Shown here one piece after another: positions 50,707 through 59,306 of a stretch of DNA of 63,355 bases. The notes below the pieces were generated by a model. The model saw only the letters and a program-made list of their open reading frames with translations. It did no database searches and was not told the DNA's origin. Position 1 is the first letter of the stretch. Every line of letters starts with the position of its first letter. Position numbers and translations under genes: made by a program. Source of the DNA: Ruminococcus sp. (GTDB taxonomy: Bacteria > Bacillota_A > Clostridia > Oscillospirales > Ruminococcaceae); contig NZ_JAIKXF010000133.1 of assembly GCF_024684275.1 (NCBI RefSeq), positions 1 to 63,355 on the forward strand, given 5' to 3'.

Positions 50707-51312
50707 TCAGTGAGTAAGTCTGCGCTTGCAGTATGAACGTTTGCCGCACTTGGGGCAGGTGAGCTTTCTCTTTGTGAGAGTATGAATGCCGAAAACATAG
50801 CTCTTTGCAGACGGTACGAAGCGTGTTCCGCAGTGCCTGCACTCATATGTGCCTGCGCTCAGATCTGCCATGCAGGCAACAGCGATACCGCCTGCCATAA
50901 CGATCACGGCTATTGCGATAAGCAGAATCCTCTGCCACGTTTCCATCTTCAGTGTGCCTGCCACTAATATGATCGTAACGCTTGCAAGTACTGCGATAGC
51001 GGCTGAAATAGCCGAAATGATTATTTTTCTTATGCTTTCCTCTTTTTCACGCATGATATTCATAATATTTTCCTCCGCTTTTTTCTTGTAGTCCTCGTCG
51101 GGGATACGCTCGCCCGTGAGGAGCTCATTTACGTTGATACCCAGCTTTTCACAGAGAGGGAGCATAAGGGACACCTCGGGCATACCTTTGCCTGTCTCCC
51201 ACTTGGAAACTGTCTTATCACTGATAAGAAGTTCTTCGCCAAGCTGTTTCTGTGTAAGTCCTTTTTCTTTTCTCATCTGAGAGATGAATTTACCGATCTT
51301 TACCTGATCCAT
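50707..51312 (-). CDS. XRE-family HTH regulator with membrane helices and zinc ribbon
   Basis: 201 residues. Residues 1-66 are an HTH (MRKEKGLTQKQLGEELLISDKTVSKWETGKGMPEVS in two pieces), close to that of the regulator at 12931. An acidic linker is followed by two hydrophobic helices (IIISAISAAIAVLASVTIILVAG and ILLIAIAVIVMAGGIAVACM). The C-terminal ribbon ECRHCGTRFV...KLTCPKCGKRSYCKRR has four zinc cysteines and a basic end. A membrane-tethered DNA-binding protein, probably stress- or metal-responsive, sharing an operator with the 12931 regulator. Confidence 0.8.
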   Translation of the reverse strand: MDQVKIGKFISQMRKEKGLTQKQLGEELLISDKTVSKWETGKGMPEVSLMLPLCEKLGINVNELLTGERIPDEDYKKKAEENIMNIMREKEESIRKIIISAISAAIAVLASVTIILVAGTLKMETWQRILLIAIAVIVMAGGIAVACMADLSAGTYECRHCGTRFVPSAKSYVFGIHTLTKRKLTCPKCGKRSYCKRRLTH

Positions 51313-51336
51313 TCATGTGTCCTCCTTTCTGAGAAA

Positions 51337-51414
51337 AGTGTATCATGCGGCGGAGAAAAAGTACACCCATGAGCCGTAGAATTATGATATAAAGCGGAGT
51401 CTACGCTTCGTAGA
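51337..51414 (-). promoter_or_regulatory. Second HTH-regulator promoter with TCTACG-type operators
   Basis: Minus strand: TGTACT (51360-51365), 17-base spacer, TACACT (51337-51342). A half-site TCTACG followed by a worn CATGGG (51366-51380) abuts the -35 exactly as the full dyad does at 12850, and a perfect TCTACG-AAG-CGTAGA lies further up at 51400-51414. Confidence 0.65.
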
Positions 51415-51464
51415 GTGCGTGAAATAGCCGATTTGCAGGTGGCAAGGATACAGTGTTACGCTGC

Positions 51465-52904
51465 TTAGTTTTTCATTTCAAAGCTTTCGCCGAGAATGTC
51501 CTTGTTGGCTTCAAGGATAGGATTGATGCATTCAGCAAGAAACTCATCGACCTGCTGTGAGCTTCTTCCTGTGTAGTTCTCGGGCTTGAGAACAGCGTCA
51601 AGCTCTTCCTTAGTTACCATAAACATAGGATCGGCTTCGATAAGTTCGCAGAGATTGTTGTCGAGACCGCGAACCTTTACATTTGCGCCTGCTTCCATTG
51701 AATAGTCCATGATACGGTCGTGGAGCTCCTGACGGTTTCCGCCCTTCTTAACAGCGTCCATCATGATATTCTCGCTTGCCATGAATGGGAGCTCTGCCAT
51801 AACGCGGCGGCGTATCATCTCCGGGTATACCACGATACCGTTTGTGACGTTCATCATGATGTTGAGGATAGCGTCAACGCCGAGGAATGCCTCTGCAACG
51901 CTGATACGCTTGTTTGCCGAGTCATCGAGAGTTCTCTCGAACCACTGTGTACCTGCTGTGAATGCAGGGTTAAGGCTGTCTATCATTACGTAACGTGCAA
52001 GAGAAGTGATTCTCTCACAGCGCATAGGATTGCGCTTGTAAGCCATTGCAGATGAGCCTATCTGCTTCTTCTCTCTTGGCTCTTCCATTTCCTTGAATGA
52101 CTGAAGGATACGCATATCGTTTGAGAACTTGCTTGCAGACTGAGCAATGTCGCTGAGGACTTCAAGCACCTTTGAATCCACCTTGCGTGAATAGGTCTGT
52201 CCCGATACGGGAACTACAGCGTCAAATCCCATTTCCTCGGCTATCATCTTTTCAAGCTGCTTTATCTTGTCGGTATCGCCCTCGAAAAGCTCCATGAATG
52301 AAGCCTGTGTGCCTGTTGTACCCTTTGAGCCGAGAAGCTTTAATGTGGACATACGGTACTCTAAGTCCTCAAAATCCATGAGAAGCTCGTTGAGCCAGAG
52401 TGTAGCTCTCTTGCCCACAGTTGTGAGCTGAGCAGGCTGTAAATGGGTATAAGCAAGGCAGGGGAGGTTCTTGTACTCGTCTGCGAACTTTGCAAGGTTG
52501 TTCATGACGTTGAGAAGCTTTCTGCGGACTACCTTGAGGGCGTCGCGCATGATGATAACGTCTGTGTTGTCGCCTACATAGCATGATGTAGCACCCAGGT
52601 GTATGATGCCTGCGGCGTCGGGACAAGCCTGTCCGTATGTGAAAACGTGAGCCATAACATCGTGGCGTGTTATCTTTTCGCGCTCTGCTGCCATTTCGTA
52701 GTCTACATCGTTGATATGCTCCTCAAGCTGTTTCACCTGTGCCTCTGTAACAGGGAGACCGAGCTTCATTTCGGCTCTTGCAAGAGCCACCCAGAGCTTT
52801 CTCCATGTAGTGAACTTTTTATCCGCAGAGAAAATATACTGCATTTCCTCGCTTGCATAACGTGTGCAGAATGGGCTTTCATAGCTTTTGATATTACCGC
52901 TCAT
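51465..52904 (-). CDS. purB: Adenylosuccinate lyase
   Basis: 479 residues, start after AAAAGGAGTAAATCAAC. The lyase signature SSAMAYKRNPMRCERI is near residue 290. GATSCYVGDNTDVIIMR and TGTQASFMELFEGD supply the substrate loops, and the catalytic histidine is in CLAYTHLQPAQLTTVGKR. It acts twice in purine synthesis (SAICAR to AICAR, adenylosuccinate to AMP). A perfect promoter is 54 bases upstream. Confidence 0.95.
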   Translation of the reverse strand: MSGNIKSYESPFCTRYASEEMQYIFSADKKFTTWRKLWVALARAEMKLGLPVTEAQVKQLEEHINDVDYEMAAEREKITRHDVMAHVFTYGQACPDAAGIIHLGATSCYVGDNTDVIIMRDALKVVRRKLLNVMNNLAKFADEYKNLPCLAYTHLQPAQLTTVGKRATLWLNELLMDFEDLEYRMSTLKLLGSKGTTGTQASFMELFEGDTDKIKQLEKMIAEEMGFDAVVPVSGQTYSRKVDSKVLEVLSDIAQSASKFSNDMRILQSFKEMEEPREKKQIGSSAMAYKRNPMRCERITSLARYVMIDSLNPAFTAGTQWFERTLDDSANKRISVAEAFLGVDAILNIMMNVTNGIVVYPEMIRRRVMAELPFMASENIMMDAVKKGGNRQELHDRIMDYSMEAGANVKVRGLDNNLCELIEADPMFMVTKEELDAVLKPENYTGRSSQQVDEFLAECINPILEANKDILGESFEMKN

Positions 52905-52929
52905 GTTGATTTACTCCTTTTATATCAAT

Positions 52930-52986
52930 TGTCGTACTTCGACAGTACATCAATTCAATTATATCATTATACGCCTTTCATGTCAA
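52930..52986 (-). promoter_or_regulatory. purB promoter and 5'-leader hairpin
   Basis: Minus strand TTGACA (52981-52986), 17-base spacer, TATAAT (52958-52963), both perfect. The leader contains TGTCG-AAGTA-CGACA (52930-52944), a small dyad between the start of transcription and the ribosome site. Confidence 0.8.
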
Positions 52987-52991
52987 TAAAA

Positions 52992-53012
52992 AAGGCGGCA
53001 CTGAGCCGCCTT
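52992..53012 (-). terminator. Terminator after the 220-residue membrane gene
   Basis: Minus strand AAGGCGGC-TCAGT-GCCGCCTT followed by TTTTATT. It ends the 53061-56331 operon and abuts the purB -35. Confidence 0.85.
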
Positions 53013-53060
53013 AGTTTTGATGAAATTTTGCTTTATTTCTGTGTAAAATATACATTGACA

Positions 53061-53723
53061 TCACAGCTCGTCCATGCTGCTCGGCTTGTGCTCCCCGATA
53101 TAGCCCTCAGGAGCTTCCGCAGGGAGTGAAACGTCTGACATTGAGTCAGAGGCAGTCTTTTTGCGGTCGTCTATCATCTGCTGATAGGGATTCTTTATAC
53201 CGTACTGTCTGATGTCCATTTCCTGCTCGAAAAAGCGCTCGTTGAACTGCGGAAAACCGTCGGCTTCTTCAAGCTTATGATAGGTAATGTTTATTTTCAG
53301 GTTGATAACTGCTGCTGTGCCCACTATTGCCAGCAAAACCAGATGCATAAGCGAGGATTTGCCGAAGATATTGAAATCATAGAACAGCTTGTTCTCGTAC
53401 GGACTCAGGAACATCAGCAGAAGCTGATTCATTACCAGAACGCCTAAAAGCGATAAAAGCGAAAAGTCGTGATACCTGTAGCAGCCCTTCCACGCTAAAT
53501 AAGCAGCAAGCGGTATCACTATCAACGCATCAAGCGCACCTGCAACTACATATGAGATGATGCCCATAAATATCGCAGCGACCAGATATACTGCGAGAGG
53601 TGCTGCATAAAAGTATATCAGCTTTGAGCGGATACTCTGTACTCTGTTGTAAAGTGTTCGGTTATGAGCGAATTCCTGTGCTCTGACATTTCGGTTATAG
53701 CCTAATTCTTCTGTGTTTATCAT
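53061..53723 (-). CDS. Four-helix membrane protein with polar ends (220 aa)
   Basis: Start after GGGAGGAGCAGTAT. A polar N-terminus (MINTEELGYNRNVRAQEFAHN) precedes four helices: LIYFYAAPLAVYLVAAIFMGII, ALDALIVIPLAAYLAWKG, LLSLLGVLVMNQLLLMFLS and SLMHLVLLAIVGTAAVINL. A cytoplasmic tail follows (about 70 residues, ending EGYIGEHKPSSMDEL) and is acidic and Ser-rich. Unknown family. It is the last gene of the run that begins with the FHA protein. Confidence 0.7.
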   Translation of the reverse strand: MINTEELGYNRNVRAQEFAHNRTLYNRVQSIRSKLIYFYAAPLAVYLVAAIFMGIISYVVAGALDALIVIPLAAYLAWKGCYRYHDFSLLSLLGVLVMNQLLLMFLSPYENKLFYDFNIFGKSSLMHLVLLAIVGTAAVINLKINITYHKLEEADGFPQFNERFFEQEMDIRQYGIKNPYQQMIDDRKKTASDSMSDVSLPAEAPEGYIGEHKPSSMDEL

Positions 53724-53757
53724 ATACTGCTCCTCCCTGTGTATAATAAGATATAGC

Positions 53758-54129
53758 TTAATATGCGCCGTTGTCCAGCTTTTTTGCCATAAAGCAGTAT
53801 GCTATTGAGAATACAAGTCCGACAATAGCAGAGCCCTTGTTGTCTGAGGCTATGAATGATATGATGTTGAGCACCATAAGTACAGCCGCCAGCTTGAAGC
53901 ACATACCGTAGTTTTCCTTTACGCCGTAGAAAGCCATAAACAGAGCTATTGCAGTTGGTATGAGTGCAAGAAGCAGAATGAGTATAGCTACTCCGCCGAA
54001 AGCAGCCTCTCCGCCTGTTTTTCCGGTGGTCGAGGCACCTACGCCTGCTATGCCGAGTATTCCGATGATGGCGATGATGCCGTAATAGACGAGCAGTAAT
54101 ATGCTCATTACCTTGAATGCGATCTTCAT
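53758..54129 (-). CDS. Small four-helix membrane protein (123 aa)
   Basis: Start after TAGGAGGAAAATCAAA. Helices: FKVMSILLLVYYGIIAIIGILGI, GGVAILILLLALIPTAIALFM, MCFKLAAVLMVLNIISFIA and AIVGLVFSIAYCFMAKKL; a Gly/Thr loop (GASTTGKTGGEAAFG) lies outside or inside between the first two. It resembles small DUF4064-like tetraspan proteins of clostridia; I cannot assign a role. Between the 78-residue protein and the 220-residue membrane protein. Confidence 0.7.
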   Translation of the reverse strand: MKIAFKVMSILLLVYYGIIAIIGILGIAGVGASTTGKTGGEAAFGGVAILILLLALIPTAIALFMAFYGVKENYGMCFKLAAVLMVLNIISFIASDNKGSAIVGLVFSIAYCFMAKKLDNGAY

Positions 54130-54194
54130 TTTGATTTTCCTCCTATATCATGTACAAAAATATATTAAACCGAAGCCTGCGTGGGAGCTCGGGT

Positions 54195-54431
54195 CTAATC
54201 GCCGATAATGTCATCAGTGTGGACTAATACTGTATTTTCCATAAGCTCAAAGCCTGCTGCGGTAGCAGCCGCGGAAACCTCGTTAAGCTGCACAGCTGTC
54301 ATTTTGCTCTCAGGAGAGCTTTTTTTATTGGTTCTGCGCTCTTTTTTAGCGATAATGCTCCACATTATGATGTTTATTATGATGAATACCGCAGCCGCAG
54401 CTGCAATAATCAGTATTTCTCCAGTAGTCAT
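54195..54431 (-). CDS. Single-pass membrane protein (78 aa)
   Basis: ATG 54431 follows AAAGGAGATACCT; the longer frame overlaps the phosphatase gene. MTTGEILIIAAAAAVFIIIN and IIMWSI form one helix, followed by a basic stop-transfer KKERRTNKKSSPESK. The cytoplasmic C-terminus (VQLNEVSAAATAAGFELMENTV) is a short amphipathic module. It is 16 bases from the PP2C gene and could anchor or receive signals from it. Unknown family. Confidence 0.65.
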   Translation of the reverse strand: MTTGEILIIAAAAAVFIIINIIMWSIIAKKERRTNKKSSPESKMTAVQLNEVSAAATAAGFELMENTVLVHTDDIIGD

Positions 54432-54447
54432 AGGTATCTCCTTTGCG

Positions 54448-55215
54448 TTACAGCTCGGGATGGAACAGTGCGGCGGTGATATTGTCGGTCTCCTCCCTGT
54501 CCTTGACGGTGTCGATGAGCTGTCGGAGCTTATTCTGCATATCCGTTTTTGTTTTGAGAGCTTTCGGTGAAAGCTCCTCGAAAAGCTCCTTTTCTGCGAG
54601 CACATGGCGGAATCCGTCGGAGCATATCATGTAGTTCACGCCGCTTTCAAGGTCTCCCAGCTTTACCTCGGGGAAAACGTCGCCGGTAACGCCTATACAC
54701 TGAACAAGAGCGTTCCTGCGCGGATCGGTGAGAGCCTCCTCGGGAGTCATATTCCCCAGCTTGACCTCGCGGTTGACAAAGGTATGGTCATCGGTGAGCT
54801 GACTCAGCTTATCCGAGACCTTGTATATCCGTGTATCACCTACGTGGAAGGTCATGAAATGGGAATCCACGGCAATAATGCCTGTAGCCGTAGTGCCCAG
54901 CTGTATACACTCATGTCTGCCGTAGTCAACAAGCCTTGCGTTGAGGCGGCGGAGCCTGCTTATTACGTTGTGTGCGGCAGTCTGCCAGTCCCATTCGGGC
55001 AGCTCAAAGGGCAGCTCTCTGTCGAACCATTCGGCAAAGCTGCGGACTACCTCGGCACTTGCAAGCTCTCCCCGTGAGAGACCGCCCATGCCGTCACATA
55101 CAAGTATCAGAGCTGCTCTGCCTGTGCTTGTTTTTGCAGTTTTAACGCAGACGCTGTCCTGATTTATTTTTTTGGTGATACCCACATCGGTATCACAGGC
55201 TGCAATATATTCCAT
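54448..55215 (-). CDS. PP2C-family serine/threonine phosphatase
   Basis: 255 residues; ATG 55215 follows AAGGGGAAATT. Metal-binding aspartates occur in AACDTDVGITKKINQDSV and LILVCDGMGGLSRGE (the D-G-M-G-G motif), with HVGDTRIYKVSDKLSQLTDDHT and MICSDGFRHVL later and a final TDNITA. It removes phosphates placed by Hanks-type kinases. No kinase gene is in the window, but the FHA gene 21 bases upstream reads phosphothreonine, so the pair forms a phospho-signalling unit. Confidence 0.93.
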   Translation of the reverse strand: MEYIAACDTDVGITKKINQDSVCVKTAKTSTGRAALILVCDGMGGLSRGELASAEVVRSFAEWFDRELPFELPEWDWQTAAHNVISRLRRLNARLVDYGRHECIQLGTTATGIIAVDSHFMTFHVGDTRIYKVSDKLSQLTDDHTFVNREVKLGNMTPEEALTDPRRNALVQCIGVTGDVFPEVKLGDLESGVNYMICSDGFRHVLAEKELFEELSPKALKTKTDMQNKLRQLIDTVKDREETDNITAALFHPEL

Positions 55216-55236
55216 AATTTCCCCTTGTGACACATA

Positions 55237-56331
55237 TTATGCGTCTGTGAAATCGAATTCTTCGTTTGAAAGTGTGAGTACGTCGCCGCTTTTAAGCTTT
55301 ATCTCCCTTTCGGGGAGCAGGGGCGTACCGTTTATATATGTCTTGTTGGTAGAGTTGTTGTCCTCAATGAAGCATGAGCCGTCACGGGTGTAGATAGTGG
55401 CGTGGACACGGCTCACTGTCCTGTTTTCGGTGACGCAGAAGTCGACGCGGTCACGCTCCTTGCCTATCCTGAACACAGGCTTGCTGATATTCACGGTAAC
55501 TCCCGTAGAGCGCCTTGTGAGGGTGGGATAACGCACCTCTGTGTGGGGGCTTTTCTGCTTTATCAGCTCGGGGAGGGGACGGTGCTTCTCTTCATTTATA
55601 GAGGGAAGAACCTTCGGCTCGGGCTTATGTACTGCGGATACGTGAGGCTTTACGGGCTTGGGGATATTGAACTGATGAGTATCGCCGCTGTGCTGAACAG
55701 GAGGAATGACTCTCGGTGTGCGGACAGGCTGCTCCTGCTGAGCAGGTCTGCTGAACTGTCTGTGGTCGTATGACTGACCGAATATCTCAGGACAGGTCTC
55801 GCGGATATACTCTTTAGTCTGGTGTATGCTGAAAACACGCATACCGATGACATGATTCATGAAGCTGTCTATGTGAGCGTAGGTGTTCTGGTCTGCGTAT
55901 TTTGCATAGGTGGATATTTTGCGCAGGCAGTTCACTATGCCGTCGTTGAAGCTCTCGTTGTACCATAGCGGCAGATAAAAAAGATGTATATCGCAGCTTT
56001 CGGGAGAGACCGTGATAAAATCAGGGTCAAGGACTATATTCTGCATATTAAAGCCGCAGCTTTCGGCTACTTCGAGTATATTCAGCAGATTTGAAACTAT
56101 TCTGAAATATTTTTTTGTGTCAACGCCGCTTTTCAGCAGATGCATGAGGGGGATACCCCTTGCCCCTGTGAATTCAAGCTTGTCGGCAGCTGTGGAGCGC
56201 GGTACGAGCCAGCCGTCTATACGGTTGTCTATGAAGTAATTATATTCGGCTTCATTGAGCATTTCACTGCCCACGAATTTGCAGTGTATGCATACCTCGC
56301 CGTTTTTTTCGGAAAATCTCAGCTTTGCCAC
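55237..56331 (-). CDS. FHA-domain protein with DUF6382-like N-terminal domain
   Basis: 364 residues with a GTG start after AAAGGAGCGGTAAC. Residues 1-175 form a domain often placed before FHA in clostridial proteins (LLKSGVDTKKYFRIVSNLLNILEVAESC). A proline-rich linker (180-265) leads to the FHA domain: FRIGKERDRVDFCVTENRTVSRVHATIY with the phosphothreonine-binding R, S-R-x-H, and NSTNKTYINGTPL. It probably docks phosphorylated partners at the membrane cluster downstream. In other Firmicutes such genes accompany type VII secretion loci; none is visible here. Confidence 0.85.
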   Translation of the reverse strand: MAKLRFSEKNGEVCIHCKFVGSEMLNEAEYNYFIDNRIDGWLVPRSTAADKLEFTGARGIPLMHLLKSGVDTKKYFRIVSNLLNILEVAESCGFNMQNIVLDPDFITVSPESCDIHLFYLPLWYNESFNDGIVNCLRKISTYAKYADQNTYAHIDSFMNHVIGMRVFSIHQTKEYIRETCPEIFGQSYDHRQFSRPAQQEQPVRTPRVIPPVQHSGDTHQFNIPKPVKPHVSAVHKPEPKVLPSINEEKHRPLPELIKQKSPHTEVRYPTLTRRSTGVTVNISKPVFRIGKERDRVDFCVTENRTVSRVHATIYTRDGSCFIEDNNSTNKTYINGTPLLPEREIKLKSGDVLTLSNEEFDFTDA

Positions 56332-56361
56332 GTTACCGCTCCTTTCGGTTTACTGCAATAT

Positions 56362-56390
56362 ATTATACATTATTTTACATATAAAGTCAA
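56362..56390 (-). promoter_or_regulatory. FHA-gene operon promoter
   Basis: Minus strand TTGACT (56385-56390), 17-base spacer, TATAAT (56362-56367), 30 bases before the GTG start. Confidence 0.8.
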
Positions 56391-56530
56391 GATTCTGCTG
56401 TAGTGAGGAGCTTTGCCGCGGTCAGGAGCCGGTCATCATGCAGGCAAGGCTGTAATTTGTTCATAATCCCGAATTTAAGCCGCTGTAATTGTGCATATTT
56501 TTGAAATGGGAATATTTTCAGCTTATATGC
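56391..56530. other. Intergenic gap between the FHA and secD promoters
   Basis: Two divergent promoters bracket this stretch. No gene or strong structure seen. Confidence 0.5.
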
Positions 56531-56559
56531 TTGACTTTTTTACAAAAATATAGTACAAT
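56531..56559 (+). promoter_or_regulatory. secDF promoter
   Basis: TTGACT (56531-56536), 17-base spacer, TACAAT (56554-56559). The leader contains a 49-codon upstream ORF beginning at ATG 56588 after AGGAAAT, which overlaps the start of secD in another frame, and a GGGCTT/AAGCCC pairing. Confidence 0.75.
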
Positions 56560-56654
56560 AATTGTAATTGTCAAAGAGACAGGAAATATGGGCTTAAAGG
56601 CTTATCTGCGCACTGGCAGACCTGTAAAAAAGCCCAAAAACAGGAGGCATGACT

Positions 56655-58079
56655 GTGAAAAAGACAGGCAAAAAAACTTTCTTCATTGTCGTTGCTTTTA
56701 TCGCTATTTTTGCCGTAACAGCAGTATTTGGTATTGATAAGCTCTACGGCGACACCAGGGACACCTACATCAAGGGCGTTGACGATATCCGACTTGGTAT
56801 AGATATCAAGGGCGGTGTTGATGTTACCTTTGGTCCCGCAGGTGACTTTGATGCTGACGAAGGTCAGCTGGATTCCGCTACCGAGGTCATAAAGACAAGA
56901 CTTTCTACACTCGGCATCACGGATAACGAGGTCTACAGCGATACAAAGAGCGACAGAATTATCGTCCGCTTTCCGTGGAAGGTCGGCGAATCAGACTTTG
57001 ATCCCGAATCTGCCGTTAAGGAGCTCGGCGAAATGGCTGAGCTGACATTCCGTAAGGGCACTGATACAACTACTGACGCAGAGGGAAATACCGTTCCTTC
57101 AGGTGAGATAGTCCTCACAGGTGACGATATCGCTTCTGCAAAGAGCCAGTACCTGCCTACAGAGGATGGCAAGGATCTGGAATATGTAGTTTCTCTTGAG
57201 CTCAAGTCGGGCGGCGAAAACTCAGGAAAAGAGAAATTCGCTGCGGCTACAGGCGAGCTTTCAGGTACTGAAACACCTATCTCTATCTGGATGGATAACA
57301 CTATGATATCCGCTCCGAGAGTAAACAGCACTATCACAGACGGCAAGGCTCAGATATCAGGCAACTTTGACGCGGATTCTTCAAAGAAGCTTGCTGACCA
57401 GATAAATTCCGGTGCTCTTCCGTTCAAAATGGAAACAAAGAGCTTCAGAACAATATCTCCTACAATGGGTGAGGGCTCACTGGACGCTATTCTCCTTGCA
57501 GCTCTTATCGCATTCATCGGAATAGCTGTATACATGATATTCCTTTACAGACTTCCCGGTGTTGTGGCTGTCATCGCACTCTGCGGACAGATCGCAGGTT
57601 CTGTTGCAGCTATCACAGGCTGGTTCGGATTCATGAACGGCTCAACTCTTACTATCCCCGGTATCGCAGGTATCATACTTGCAGTAGGTATGGGTGTTGA
57701 CGCTAACATCATCACAGGTGAGCGTATCAAGGAAGAGCTCAGAACGGGCAAGTCGCTGGATGCTGCTATAAAGATAGCTTACAAGAGAGCGTTCTCCGCT
57801 ATCCTCGACGGTAACATCACAAACGTTATCATCGCAGTTATCCTTATGGGCGCTTTCGGTGTTCCCGACAGCTTCTTCTCAAAGATACTCAACAAGACTA
57901 TTTTCTTCGCATTCGGCGCTACAGCTGAGGGCGTTGTTTACTCCTTCGGATTTACCCTGCTCGCAGGTGTTGTCTGCAACTTTATCTTCGGAGTATTTGC
58001 TTCAAGACTTATGGTAACATCACTCTCCAAGTTCAAGTGCTTTAAAAACAGAAAGCTTTACGGAGGTGATACGAAATGA
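56655..58079 (+). CDS. secD: Protein translocase subunit SecD
   Basis: 474 residues. AGGAGG (56642-56647) is one base from ATG 56649 but seven from GTG 56655, so GTG is the better start. After the first helix comes DIRLGIDIKGGVDVTFGPAG, the D1-type motif with L-G-x-D-x-x-G-G. The periplasmic P1 domain covers about 60-280, and the five remaining helices contain VGMGVDANIITGERIKEELR, the D4 segment. It uses the proton motive force to aid late export by SecYEG. It overlaps secF by ATGA. Confidence 0.95.
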   Translation: MKKTGKKTFFIVVAFIAIFAVTAVFGIDKLYGDTRDTYIKGVDDIRLGIDIKGGVDVTFGPAGDFDADEGQLDSATEVIKTRLSTLGITDNEVYSDTKSDRIIVRFPWKVGESDFDPESAVKELGEMAELTFRKGTDTTTDAEGNTVPSGEIVLTGDDIASAKSQYLPTEDGKDLEYVVSLELKSGGENSGKEKFAAATGELSGTETPISIWMDNTMISAPRVNSTITDGKAQISGNFDADSSKKLADQINSGALPFKMETKSFRTISPTMGEGSLDAILLAALIAFIGIAVYMIFLYRLPGVVAVIALCGQIAGSVAAITGWFGFMNGSTLTIPGIAGIILAVGMGVDANIITGERIKEELRTGKSLDAAIKIAYKRAFSAILDGNITNVIIAVILMGAFGVPDSFFSKILNKTIFFAFGATAEGVVYSFGFTLLAGVVCNFIFGVFASRLMVTSLSKFKCFKNRKLYGGDTK

Positions 58080-59182
58080 GCAAAAAGGAATCTCAGAAGG
58101 AAGTCGTATTAACTCCCAAGAAGGTCTATAACTTCTGTTCAAAGAAAAAACTCATACTCGGCGTTGTTATCGGCGTTCTGGTCGTATTCATCGCAGGAGC
58201 TATTATAAGAGGCATTCATCTCGCCATCGAATTCAAGGGCGGTACTCTTATCACCTACACATATCAGGGCGAGATAAATACAAACGACGTTGCTTCAACA
58301 GTAAAGGATATCGTCGGTTCATCTGTTGTTGTAAGAACAGGTGAGAGCCTTGATTCGGGCGGAAAGCAGATAACTATCTCGTTTACCTCAGATGAGGGAC
58401 TCACTGTTGACAGACAGACTGAGCTCACTACAGCGCTCAGAGAAAAGTTTGCCGACAATGCTCTTGAGATATACGATTCAAACGATGTTAGCCCTACATC
58501 AGGACGTGAGTTCCTGCTCAAGTGCTTGGTTGCAGTTATATTCGCTGCTATCGTCGTTATCATCTATATTGCTATCCGATTCAAGAATATCGGCGGCTGG
58601 TCAGCAGGTGTGTGCTCAATATTCGCACTTTGTCTCGACCTTCTCGTTGCCTTTGCAACTACAGTGGTATGCGGCTTCAATATCGATTCAAATATCGTTG
58701 CCGTATTCCTTACTATCCTCGGTTACTCTATCAACAATACTATCGTTATCTACGACAGAATCAGAGAAAACCGCAAGCTCATGCCAAAGGCTTCTCTTAA
58801 TGAGCTTATCAATGTAAGCTGCACTCAGTCACTTACACGTTCTATCAGAACTTCTATAACAACTATAAGCACAATGCTTATCATCACTATTGTTGTTCTT
58901 ATAACCGGTTATCATTCACTTCTCAGCTTCTCTGTACCGCTTATGTTCGGTCTTATCTCCGGTACTTACTCATCACTCTATGTTGCACCTGCAACATGGT
59001 CATGGTGGAAGGCAAGAGAGGCAGCAAAGGAAAACGGCGGTTCGGAAAAGAAAGCTGCTCCTGTTAAGAAGGAGGAAGCTCCAAAGGAAGAAAAGCCGGT
59101 TGAAAAGAAGGATGCTCCTGCTGCTAAGAAGAATACTTCCGGCAAGAAGAACGGCTCATCAAAGAAAAATAACAAGAAGTAA
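58076..59182 (+). CDS. secF: Protein translocase subunit SecF with Lys-rich tail
   Basis: 368 residues. AIEFKGGTLITYTY is the SecF form of the family motif, and TILGYSINNTIVIYDRIRENRK and LTRSIRTSITTISTMLII are typical of its helices. The last 60 residues are a charged low-complexity tail (KKAAPVKKEEAPKEEKP, ending KKNGSSKKNNKK), far longer than in Bacillus or E. coli, cytoplasmic and possibly ribosome- or lipid-contacting. A terminator follows at 59195. Confidence 0.95.
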   Translation: MSKKESQKEVVLTPKKVYNFCSKKKLILGVVIGVLVVFIAGAIIRGIHLAIEFKGGTLITYTYQGEINTNDVASTVKDIVGSSVVVRTGESLDSGGKQITISFTSDEGLTVDRQTELTTALREKFADNALEIYDSNDVSPTSGREFLLKCLVAVIFAAIVVIIYIAIRFKNIGGWSAGVCSIFALCLDLLVAFATTVVCGFNIDSNIVAVFLTILGYSINNTIVIYDRIRENRKLMPKASLNELINVSCTQSLTRSIRTSITTISTMLIITIVVLITGYHSLLSFSVPLMFGLISGTYSSLYVAPATWSWWKAREAAKENGGSEKKAAPVKKEEAPKEEKPVEKKDAPAAKKNTSGKKNGSSKKNNKK

Positions 59183-59194
59183 TAACAAGATCAT

Positions 59195-59224
59195 GGCTGC
59201 TGTACTAAGGTACGGCAGCCTTTT
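59195..59224 (+). terminator. secDF terminator
   Basis: GGCTGCTGTAC-TAAG-GTACGGCAGCC (11-bp stem with one G-T pair), then TTTTGTTG, 13 bases past the secF stop. Confidence 0.85.
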
Positions 59225-59306
59225 GTTGTATTGTCCAAAAGTCGCCGACATAGGGCGGTTTTATTTATTATAATGCCGGAATTCATGCGGATGCCGGTCT
59301 GTAGAT

